Source: Oscillospiraceae bacterium
GTDB lineage: Bacteria > Bacillota > Clostridia > Oscillospirales > Oscillospiraceae
Assembly (NCBI GenBank): GCA_015067725.1
Contig: SVLX01000018.1
Coordinates: 1-43,997, forward strand
Direction: 5' to 3'
DNA: 43,997 nucleotides
Part shown: piece by piece, positions 15,991 to 22,455 of the stretch
How positions within the stretch are numbered: position 1 is the stretch's first letter
Layout of the letters: each line of letters opens with the position of its first letter
Made by a program: the position numbers and the translations under genes
The notes under the pieces: generated by a model
What the model was told of the DNA's origin: nothing
Databases searched by the model: none
What the model saw: the letters and a program-made list of their open reading frames with translations, nothing else

Positions 15991-16348
15991 CCTTTGTTTC
16001 AAAAATGTTACAATTTTCCTGCGAATACTTCAGGAGACGGGGTTGAGCAAATGGATAGGATGCTTTGACGACATATAAATGAATCCGGGAACCACATATT
16101 CTGCATCAAACTTGAAAGTTGCAAAGTCCAACATGAGGTATAATGCAGAAATATGCAATAAAGCATAAGGAAACTTATGTGCAAAATCAACAAATCAGAT
16201 GGGGAAAGATTGTTGAATATGCCAATTGAAATATTGAAATCTCTGTGTTAAACTATAGATGCTGAGAGGGGATTCAAATCCTCCTGGCAATGAAAGCAGT
16301 AACGTCCGTATGAACAGATGCCGCCGCTATGAAAGGAGTGAATTCGGC
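15991..16348. other. Intergenic region between divergent exoA and the CHAP gene
   Basis: AT-rich, with no gene seen. A TATAAT (16139-16144) with TTGCAA only 14 bases ahead is a weak promoter candidate for the plus-strand gene. CATAAG-GAAA-CTTATG at 16164-16179 is a perfect small hairpin. GGATTCAAATCC at 16267-16278 recalls a tRNA T-loop but no tRNA body precedes it. The last 90 bases may form a structured leader of unknown class. Confidence 0.4.
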
Positions 16349-17635
16349 ATGAAAACCACAATGAGAACCCTGATCGTTATCCTCCTCGCGTTCCTTCTTC
16401 TCTTCCCGCAAGCTGTGATTGTTCCCGAGGCTTTGGCCGCTGGGGAAAACCTGGAAGCCGAAGCCGATGATGTTGTTACTATCGTGAACGAATTCACAGT
16501 TACCCAGGCAGTGAACGCCTATTTCCAGGGCAGGAAAGCGTTCCTGACCAGTGGGGATACCGCTCAATTTGCTGGTGCTGTTCCGGCAATTGTTGAAGAT
16601 GAACTAACTCATGTGCAGATGCTGGCTCAAAAGGGGATTGTTTTACTTTCTTCTTTGATTCAGATCGATGACATTCAAACCGAAGAGTTGTATGCGGTTG
16701 TTCATGCAACCGAACTGCTGACCTATAGAACAGGAGATACAACAGTATCTGCTGAGGTGACCCACAGGTTGTTTGTTGGTCATGATTATGATGGGCAGTT
16801 GATTGTTGGGTCTGATCGCTATCTGGAGAACCTCTCGGGATTTGCTTCATGTTCTTATCCTATGTCGACCGATCCTGTTGCTGAAACGATGGCAGCAGGA
16901 AGCAGCCTTTGCATCAAACATGTAGCTGAAGGCGAATACGGCGAAGGACCAGATGCTCAGGGACTAACAAAGTATGAGCGATGGATGAAAGTTTCTGGCG
17001 ATTGGTGCAGCATGTTTGTGTGCTGGTGTGCTAACGAGTGCAATCTTTCACAGTCGATCGTTCCTCATTCGTCGTGGGCACCAACCATTCGTACATTCTA
17101 TGAGAGCAGAGGGTTGTTCTACGCCAGCCAGATTCATGATTCTTCGGTAACGCAGACGCCTCAAATTGGCGATTTTATCTTTGAAAGCACAATGCCAAGT
17201 GGTGCGGCGCACATTGCAATTGTGGTAACGGTGTACTCTGGTAGCGTGCGCGTGATCGAGGGAAATGCCGGCGATAAGGTGCAGTATAGAACGATTACGC
17301 TGAGTGATCCTTCTTATGTTGGCTTCGCAAGGCCTCAATATCCCTCGACTTCTCATACCACGGGATCTTGGGTTCGAAACGCATCTGGTCACTACAGAAC
17401 CTGTGTTAATTGCGGTATTTCAATGACATCCCTGCAAAATCATGTCAACAGTGTTCTGCAGTACGATTCAAACAAACACTGGAGATATTGTGTCACCTGC
17501 AATTATACAACCTTCTCTGAGCATCACACGATGGAACAGGTGGGTGCTATTTCAAAATGTAGTGTTTGTGGCTACCGTGAAGATATTTCGATCAACGGAG
17601 CATATCGGTGGTACATCGCAACGAAAGAACAGTAG
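16349..17635 (+). CDS. Secreted CHAP-type amidase-like protein with C-terminal CxxC repeats
   Basis: A 428-residue exported protein. A signal peptide spans about 1-30 (TLIVILLAFLLLFPQ, ending EALA-AG). Residues 35-190 have no recognised domain and look like a helical/beta mix. A CHAP/NlpC-like cysteine peptidase fold follows at about 205-330: Cys220 in GDWCSMFV, His288 in GAAHIAIV and Glu304 in IEGNAG, with PQIGDFIF before the histidine as in the family. The C-terminus (340-410) has three CxxC pairs with nearby His/Trp (YRTCVNCG, HWRYCVTCN, SKCSVCGY), probably a small metal-binding repeat of secreted Clostridia proteins. AAAGGAG at 16332-16338 favours the ATG at 16349 over the longer frame from 16259. 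AT-richer than neighbours, so it may be acquired. Peptidoglycan cleavage is inferred from the fold. Confidence 0.75.
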   Translation: MKTTMRTLIVILLAFLLLFPQAVIVPEALAAGENLEAEADDVVTIVNEFTVTQAVNAYFQGRKAFLTSGDTAQFAGAVPAIVEDELTHVQMLAQKGIVLLSSLIQIDDIQTEELYAVVHATELLTYRTGDTTVSAEVTHRLFVGHDYDGQLIVGSDRYLENLSGFASCSYPMSTDPVAETMAAGSSLCIKHVAEGEYGEGPDAQGLTKYERWMKVSGDWCSMFVCWCANECNLSQSIVPHSSWAPTIRTFYESRGLFYASQIHDSSVTQTPQIGDFIFESTMPSGAAHIAIVVTVYSGSVRVIEGNAGDKVQYRTITLSDPSYVGFARPQYPSTSHTTGSWVRNASGHYRTCVNCGISMTSLQNHVNSVLQYDSNKHWRYCVTCNYTTFSEHHTMEQVGAISKCSVCGYREDISINGAYRWYIATKEQ

Positions 17636-17662
17636 AAAATGACTTGAAGGAGATGAGAAGTG

Positions 17663-18442
17663 ATGGTACTAAACCGCCTGTTTTTTGTGCTCTGCGCAAG
17701 CTTGGTGCTGTTGCTCTGTGCCTGCGTGCCTGCTGACCACGGGGAAACAACCATACCCACCGCCCCTGATTTCTCCGCAGCAACAACAGTACCTGTGTCT
17801 GCTCCTACGGAATCCGTAGTACATCAACCCGCAGAGCCTAAACCCACTGAACCCCAAGAGACTCGGCTTCAGCGGGAAGGAGAACCCTTGGGTGTGGAGG
17901 AAATTGCCGATTTGATGCAACTTCTGACCGATTCCCATAGCTGGTATCCCACAATTCTCAAATTCCCCTTTGACTCTCCTGCAGAGATCAACTGCTACAA
18001 CCTGTTCTGCAATGGTGCTCCTGGGGAGAAGCCCTTTGAACCTACGGATGAAGAGCGGGCGTATCTGACTGGGCTCCACGGCGAGGAGTACTTCCGGCTG
18101 GAGGTAGACTGTATTGACCGTAGTGTGATGTATGAGGTTCTCTCCACCTACTTTGCTCTCACGGATGAAGAGATTCCCACTCTGAGTACGGAGGGTTTGA
18201 CCTACATGGAGGAAACTGACCGTTACTACTCTGACCAGAATTCCTCCAACAAAATCGCACCATTAATTACGGAAGCCTATGTCCTGCCTGATGGTAACAT
18301 TGCAGTATATTTCTGTGATTACAGCCAATACCGAATAGACGGAGCTGATTGGAGCAGTCAGTATCGGGCAGTATTCCGCTGGGAGGAAGACCACTGTGTC
18401 TTCCAGTCCAATGAGCTGATTTATGACCCGTATGCTCCCTGA
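17663..18442 (+). CDS. Lipoprotein with probable frameshift near the 3' end
   Basis: A lipoprotein of 259 residues as read: hydrophobic N-terminus FFVLCASLVLLLCAC with a lipobox cysteine near residue 21-22, then a Thr/Pro/Glu-rich linker (about 27-70) and a soluble domain without a recognised family. AAGGAGATG at 17646-17654 fits the ATG at 17663; a GTG three bases earlier is the alternative. The frame ends at TGA 18440-18442. In the -1 frame, coding-like sequence continues from TCC CTG ACT ACC to a TAG at 18535-18537, reading TTGENQSATHTAIL then QPKDDGYVILSNVPIDP. A one-base loss near 18436-18441 would explain this, so the natural protein was probably about 290 residues. It lies 27 bases after the CHAP gene, likely in the same unit. 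Confidence 0.7.
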   Translation: MVLNRLFFVLCASLVLLLCACVPADHGETTIPTAPDFSAATTVPVSAPTESVVHQPAEPKPTEPQETRLQREGEPLGVEEIADLMQLLTDSHSWYPTILKFPFDSPAEINCYNLFCNGAPGEKPFEPTDEERAYLTGLHGEEYFRLEVDCIDRSVMYEVLSTYFALTDEEIPTLSTEGLTYMEETDRYYSDQNSSNKIAPLITEAYVLPDGNIAVYFCDYSQYRIDGADWSSQYRAVFRWEEDHCVFQSNELIYDPYAP

Positions 18443-18537
18443 CTACCGGAGAAAACCAGTCCGCCACCCACACCGCCATCCTGCAACCCAAAGACGATGG
18501 CTATGTGATTCTCTCCAATGTGCCCATCGACCCATAG
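18442..18537 (+). pseudogene. Out-of-frame 3' remnant of the lipoprotein gene
   Basis: Codons read without interruption as ACT ACC GGA GAA AAC CAG to CCC ATC GAC CCA TAG. The product TTGENQSATHTA..LSNVPIDP has the composition of a normal protein tail, has no start codon or ribosome site of its own, and abuts the lipoprotein stop in the -1 frame. A sequencing error is also possible. Confidence 0.55.
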
Positions 18538-18551
18538 CGAACATACCCTTT

Positions 18552-18577
18552 CCGCCGGCCCTCGGGTCGGCGGATTT
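18552..18577 (+). terminator. Weak terminator after the lipoprotein
   Basis: CCGCCG / CGGCGG with a 10-base loop, followed by ATTTCAT. It lies right after the TAG of the out-of-frame tail, which supports 18537 as the original gene end. Confidence 0.5.
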
Positions 18578-18618
18578 CATATGGATTGGAACCTTTTTTC
18601 AAAACCCAGAAAAAGGAC

Positions 18619-18647
18619 TAGCCAAACCGCCCGTTCCGTGGTAGAAT
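18619..18647 (+). promoter_or_regulatory. Promoter of thiI
   Basis: -35 TAGCCA (18619-18624), 17-base spacer, -10 TAGAAT (18642-18647). Confidence 0.5.
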
Positions 18648-18713
18648 AGACCGGATAGCGAAATCGGACGGCGGGAGAACCACTGCTCCCCCAATTCGGA
18701 TACAGGAGAGAAT

Positions 18714-19910
18714 ATGATGAACGAGATTTTTTTGATGAAGCTGGGCGAAATCGTCCTCAAGGGGCAGAATAAGCGCCAGTTTGAAAATACCCTCAGACAG
18801 AATGTCCGCAGACGGATGAAGCCCTATGGCGAGTTTGATGTCTATATTATGCAGTCCACGGTCTATGTGGAGCCCATGAACGAAGACTGTGATGTAGACG
18901 GCGCATGGGAGGCCTGCCACTATATCTTTGGCGTGGTGTCTCTGTGCCGTTGCCGGGCCTGCGAGAAGACCATGGAGTCCATTTTCCAGGCGGCGGAAAC
19001 TTATCTGGGCGAGGAACTGGATTGCGCCAAGTCCTTTAAGGTGGAGTCCAAGCGGTCGGACAAGAGCTTCCCCCTGACCTCCATCGGCATTTCTCAGGCC
19101 ATTGGCGGACAGTTGGCAGAGGCGCACCCCCATCTGCGGGTGGATGTCCACAACCCGGAGTATACGGTCTATGTGGAGGTCCGGGATTTGGCGGCCTATG
19201 TCCATGGCCCGGCTGAGCCCGGTGCGGGCGGTCTGCCCACCGGTGTTGGCGGCAGAGCGGCGGTGTTGCTCTCCGGCGGCATTGACTCTCCCGTGGCGGC
19301 GTATATGATTGCCAAGCGGGGCGTGGAGATTGAGTGTGTCCACTTCTTCTCCTATCCCTATACCTCTGAGCAGGCCAAGGAGAAGGTGCTGGAGCTGGCC
19401 CGGCTGGTGACCCGGTACTGCGGACGGATGACCGTGGATATTGTGGGCTTCACCCAGATTCAGGAGGCCATCCGGGACAACTGCCCGGAGGAGTATTTTA
19501 CCCTGATTATGCGCCGGTTTATGATGCGGATTTCTGAGCGGATTGCCCGGGACCATGGCTGTAAGTGTCTGGTCACCGGAGAAAATCTGGGTCAGGTGGC
19601 CTCCCAGACCATGGAGGCCATGGGTGTCACCGGTGCGGTGGTGGATTTGCCCATCTTTACCCCCCTGATTGGCATGGACAAGGAAGAAATCGTCCGCATT
19701 GCCCGGAAAATCGGCACATTGGAGACCTCTATTTTGCCCTATGAGGACTGCTGTACCGTCTTCACCCCCAAGCACCCCAAGACCAAGCCCAACCGCAAAG
19801 AGGTGGAGAAGGTGGAGAGCGTTCTGGATGTGGAGGCCCTCATTGCTCAGGCTCTGGAAAATACCGAGAAGGTGATGGTCCGCTATGACGAGCAGGAAAC
19901 TGGCAACTGA
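18714..19910 (+). CDS. thiI: tRNA 4-thiouridine synthase ThiI
   Basis: Adenylates uridine 8 of tRNA and inserts sulfur; ThiI can also serve thiamine thiazole synthesis. The 398 residues hold a ferredoxin-like N-terminus (1-60), a THUMP RNA-binding domain (about 60-165) and the PP-loop ATPase with SGGIDSPVAA at 187-196. The long E. coli form has a C-terminal rhodanese domain with the sulfur-carrying cysteine; this protein lacks it, as do most Firmicutes ThiI, which take sulfur directly from a dedicated cysteine desulfurase. No such desulfurase gene is next to it here. CAGGAGAG precedes tandem ATGs at 18714 and 18717. The 3' end overlaps pncC by 26 bases. Confidence 0.95.
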   Translation: MMNEIFLMKLGEIVLKGQNKRQFENTLRQNVRRRMKPYGEFDVYIMQSTVYVEPMNEDCDVDGAWEACHYIFGVVSLCRCRACEKTMESIFQAAETYLGEELDCAKSFKVESKRSDKSFPLTSIGISQAIGGQLAEAHPHLRVDVHNPEYTVYVEVRDLAAYVHGPAEPGAGGLPTGVGGRAAVLLSGGIDSPVAAYMIAKRGVEIECVHFFSYPYTSEQAKEKVLELARLVTRYCGRMTVDIVGFTQIQEAIRDNCPEEYFTLIMRRFMMRISERIARDHGCKCLVTGENLGQVASQTMEAMGVTGAVVDLPIFTPLIGMDKEEIVRIARKIGTLETSILPYEDCCTVFTPKHPKTKPNRKEVEKVESVLDVEALIAQALENTEKVMVRYDEQETGN

Positions 19911-20364
19911 GGTGCTGACGCTGCTCCGCAACCGGGGGCTCTCTCTGGCCACGGCGGAGAGTTGCACCGGCGGCGGCGTGGGAGAAGCCCTGACCGCCAT
20001 CCCCGGCAGCTCCGATACTTACCGGGGCGGCATCATCAGTTATACCAATGCCATCAAAAGGAAACTGCTGGGTGTACCGTCTGCGCTGTTGGAGACGTAT
20101 GGCGCAGTATCCCTTCCTGTAGCAGAGGCCATGGCTCTGGGGGCGGCGCAGGCACTGAAAGCCGATGTGGCGGTGTCTACCACCGGACTCGCCGGACCCG
20201 GCGGAGACGACTGGGGTAACCCGGTGGGGACGGTCTATATTGCCTGCGCCATCCGGGGGAAGGCATATTGCCGGGGTTTCCACTTTCCCGGAGATCGGGA
20301 GCAGGTGCGCCGGGCTGCGGTAGAACAGGCGCTGAAATGGTTAGTCCATCATATTGACGGCTGA
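19885..20364 (+). CDS. pncC: CinA C-terminal domain protein, nicotinamide-nucleotide amidase
   Basis: A 159-residue stand-alone CinA C-terminal domain. Such proteins deamidate nicotinamide mononucleotide to nicotinate mononucleotide in the pyridine nucleotide salvage cycle. Diagnostic stretches are LATAESCTGGGVGEALTAIPGSS (about 21-43), GGIISYTNAIKRKLLGV and STTGLAGPGGD (about 97-107), with the family's ESCTGG and GIAGPxG type signatures. It overlaps thiI by 26 bases and has only a weak ribosome site (GGTGATGG), so translational coupling is likely. The N-terminal competence/ADP-ribose domain of full CinA is absent. Confidence 0.92.
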   Translation: MTSRKLATEVLTLLRNRGLSLATAESCTGGGVGEALTAIPGSSDTYRGGIISYTNAIKRKLLGVPSALLETYGAVSLPVAEAMALGAAQALKADVAVSTTGLAGPGGDDWGNPVGTVYIACAIRGKAYCRGFHFPGDREQVRRAAVEQALKWLVHHIDG

Positions 20365-20464
20365 GGCAGTGCTGACCCAGAGGGTGAAGGCTAAAAATAC
20401 CGTAAACCGACTGCTTTTTTCGGTTCCGCAACTGGCAGTTGACAGCTTGTAAGGTGTTGGTTGG

Positions 20465-20493
20465 TTGCCTGTAACCGTAACATTGTGTACCAT
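20465..20493 (+). promoter_or_regulatory. Candidate promoter of the XRE regulator
   Basis: -35 TTGCCT (20465-20470), 17-base spacer, -10 TACCAT (20488-20493), 47 bases before the start codon. A small hairpin (AACCGA / TCGGTT around 20403-20428) upstream may end the thiI-pncC transcript. Confidence 0.5.
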
Positions 20494-20539
20494 AAGACCA
20501 TTCGGAGCATCCTCCGGAATATCTTAACTGAGGTGACGA

Positions 20540-21523
20540 ATGATGTGTTTAGGAGAAAAGATTGCCCAACTGCGGAAGAAGAGCGGCTGGTCCCAGGAGG
20601 AATTGGCGGAGAAGACTGAGGTCTCCCGCCAGGCTGTGTCCAAATGGGAGAGCGGTCAGTCTGTCCCTGATCTGGAAAGGCTATTGGTTTTGAGCCGGTT
20701 GTTCGGTGTTACTACCGACTATTTATTAAAAGATGAGCTGGATGCCAGCGACCAGGACAGAGGACATCCTGACCAGGATGGAACAAAGTCGCAACGATCA
20801 GTGTCTATGGAAGAGGCGAAAGATTTCTTGTTCCTCAGGCAGAAAGCGGCGTACCGCATCGCCCTGGCAACATTCCTGTGTATCCTGTCACCAATTGCCC
20901 TGATCTTGTTGTGCGCAACAGCGGAAACGGGGGGATTATCCCTGCCGGAGGCCTTGGCCGGCTGTCTGGGGGTAGTGGCGATGCTTTTGCTGGTAGCGGC
21001 GGCAGTGGGCATTTTTATCTATACCGGCGCCCAGAGCAGTTCCTATGCTTTCCTGGAGAAAGAAGCGTTCTCTATTGCTTCCGATGTTCGTGAGATGGTG
21101 CGGCAACGGCAGAAGCAATATCGTCGCACTTATACAGGCGCCAATATTCTCGGAGCCTTTCTGTGCATTCTGGCACCAGTGCCGCTGTTTATGGGGGCAT
21201 TTTTGGCAGAGGAACGAGAGATGCTCCTGGTTCTGTGTCTCTGCCTGACCATCATTCTGGCAGGGCTGGGGGTGGCAGCGTTCATCACTGCCGGAGTCAA
21301 ATGGGCAGCTATGGAAAAGCTTCTTGGTGAGGGAGACTACAGCCCCAGGGAGAAGCGGCTGGAAAATGGCATCGGCAGAATCTATTGGCCGTTGATTACG
21401 GCAATTTATCTGGCATGGAGCTTCCTTGGTAACGACTGGCACATCACCTGGGTTGTGTGGCCTCTGGCCGGCGTTCTCTTTGGCGCGGTCAAGGCGTTGG
21501 CGAATAAGTTTGTCGGTTCGTAA
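20540..21523 (+). CDS. XRE-family regulator with C-terminal membrane domain
   Basis: A 327-residue protein. Residues 4-65 are a Cro/C1-type helix-turn-helix ([42 protein letters not shown]). After a charged linker, about five to six hydrophobic segments follow in three groups (near 110-165, 205-255 and 285-322). Membrane-bound XRE proteins of this plan are common in Clostridia; they probably sense an envelope or small-molecule signal and act on nearby or own genes, but the signal is unknown. GAGGTGA at 20530-20536 precedes two ATGs (20540, 20543). No partner gene is adjacent; the next unit is nrdG under NrdR control. Confidence 0.85.
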   Translation: MMCLGEKIAQLRKKSGWSQEELAEKTEVSRQAVSKWESGQSVPDLERLLVLSRLFGVTTDYLLKDELDASDQDRGHPDQDGTKSQRSVSMEEAKDFLFLRQKAAYRIALATFLCILSPIALILLCATAETGGLSLPEALAGCLGVVAMLLLVAAAVGIFIYTGAQSSSYAFLEKEAFSIASDVREMVRQRQKQYRRTYTGANILGAFLCILAPVPLFMGAFLAEEREMLLVLCLCLTIILAGLGVAAFITAGVKWAAMEKLLGEGDYSPREKRLENGIGRIYWPLITAIYLAWSFLGNDWHITWVVWPLAGVLFGAVKALANKFVGS

Positions 21524-21628
21524 GGCAAAAGCGGCTCGACTGGTTCGGGGGAATGCTTGTTTTGCCTGAAAGTACATATGTAGCGCGTGAGCGGCCAAGA
21601 CACCCAAAATCCGGGTTTCCTGGCCGCT
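21523..21628 (+). other. Two hairpins between the XRE gene and the NrdR boxes
   Basis: AGGCAAAA (21523-21530) pairs with TTTTGCCT (21560-21567), enclosing AAGC/GCTT. AGCGGCCA (21590-21597) pairs with TGGCCGCT (21621-21628), enclosing ACCC/GGGT. Neither has a T-run, so they may be weak terminators or boundary structures. Confidence 0.45.
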
Positions 21629-21630
21629 TA

Positions 21631-21677
21631 TCACTATATATTGTGGTCAAAACAGAAAAAGATACAAAATCTTGTGT
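21631..21677 (+). promoter_or_regulatory. Pair of NrdR boxes upstream of nrdG
   Basis: Box 1 at 21631-21646 (TCACTATATATTGTGG) matches 14 of 16 positions of the NrdR consensus as I recall it (ACACWATATATWGTGT). Box 2 at 21662-21677 (ATACAAAATCTTGTGT) matches 13 of 16. They are 31 bases apart centre to centre, three DNA turns, the usual NrdR arrangement. NrdR represses ribonucleotide reductase genes when dATP is high. The pair lies just upstream of the -35 of the nrdG promoter. Confidence 0.85.
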
Positions 21678-21685
21678 AATTCCTA

Positions 21686-21714
21686 TTGACTTTTTCCCGG
21701 TCTTCGTCTATACT
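21686..21714 (+). promoter_or_regulatory. Promoter of nrdG-nrdD-trxB
   Basis: -35 TTGACT (21686-21691), 17-base spacer, -10 TATACT (21709-21714). The start near 21721 excludes the ATG at 21723 as initiator for nrdG. Confidence 0.85.
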
Positions 21715-21749
21715 GATACCCGATGCGAAATAAAGGGGGTAACTGCGCC

Positions 21750-22442
21750 ATGGACATCGCCGGACTACAAAAGACAACACTGCTGGACTTTCCCGGGCAG
21801 GTGGCCTGTACCGTATTTCTGGCGGGGTGCAATCTGCGTTGCCCCTTCTGTCACAATGCCTCGCTGGTCCTCCCCCAGCGGCAGGTTTCCCCGGTGATGA
21901 GCCGGGAAGAACTGCTCGCTTTCCTGAAAACCCGGCGGGGTAAACTCGATGGGGTCTGCATCACCGGTGGTGAGCCCACATTGCACCGGGATTTACCGGA
22001 ACTGCTCCGGGAAATCAGGGCGCTGGGCTTTTTGACCAAGCTGGATACCAACGGCACCAGACCGGATGTGCTGAAGTCCCTGATGACCGCAGGACTTCTG
22101 GACTATGTGGCCATGGACATCAAGAATTCCCCCAGCCGCTACCGGGAGACCTGCGGCGGCATGGAGGTCTTGCCACAGGTGCGGGAAAGCGCGAAACTGC
22201 TCATGACCGGGGCAGTGGCGTATGAATTCCGTACCACGGTCTATCACCCCGGTCATACCCCAGACGCCCTCCGGGAAATCGGACAGTGGTTGCAGGGGGC
22301 AAAACAATACCACTTACAGCACTTTGTGGACTCCGGCGACCTGATTGGTCGGCAGATGCGTCCACTGACAGACGAGGAGATGGAGGCCCTGCGTTCTGCG
22401 GTCCTCCCCTACATCCCCAATACCACCATTCGGGGCAGATGA
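21750..22442 (+). CDS. nrdG: Anaerobic ribonucleotide reductase activating protein
   Basis: Radical SAM enzyme that makes the glycyl radical on NrdD. The 230 residues carry the cluster motif C27-x3-C31-x2-C34 in AGCNLRCPFCHN, then CITGGEPTL, a GGE-type SAM-binding motif, and later TKLDTNGTRPD and DYVAMDIKN. This layout is the longer NrdG2-like type that resembles pyruvate formate-lyase activase. The ATG at 21750 has AAAGGGGGT at 21732-21740 and suits the promoter; the longer frame from 21723 does not. First gene of the operon; nrdD follows after 13 bases. Confidence 0.93.
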   Translation: MDIAGLQKTTLLDFPGQVACTVFLAGCNLRCPFCHNASLVLPQRQVSPVMSREELLAFLKTRRGKLDGVCITGGEPTLHRDLPELLREIRALGFLTKLDTNGTRPDVLKSLMTAGLLDYVAMDIKNSPSRYRETCGGMEVLPQVRESAKLLMTGAVAYEFRTTVYHPGHTPDALREIGQWLQGAKQYHLQHFVDSGDLIGRQMRPLTDEEMEALRSAVLPYIPNTTIRGR

Positions 22443-22455
22443 AAGGAGAAGAACC

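Noticed and set aside
16262..16290. tRNA-like T-arm (GGATTCAAATCC)
   Set aside because: No anticodon arm, D arm or acceptor stem upstream, and the stem pairing does not fit a five-pair T stem with seven-base loop.
18430..18450. Programmed -1 frameshift in the lipoprotein gene
   Set aside because: No canonical X-XXY-YYZ slippery heptamer at the junction and no downstream pseudoknot seen; a simple indel is more likely.
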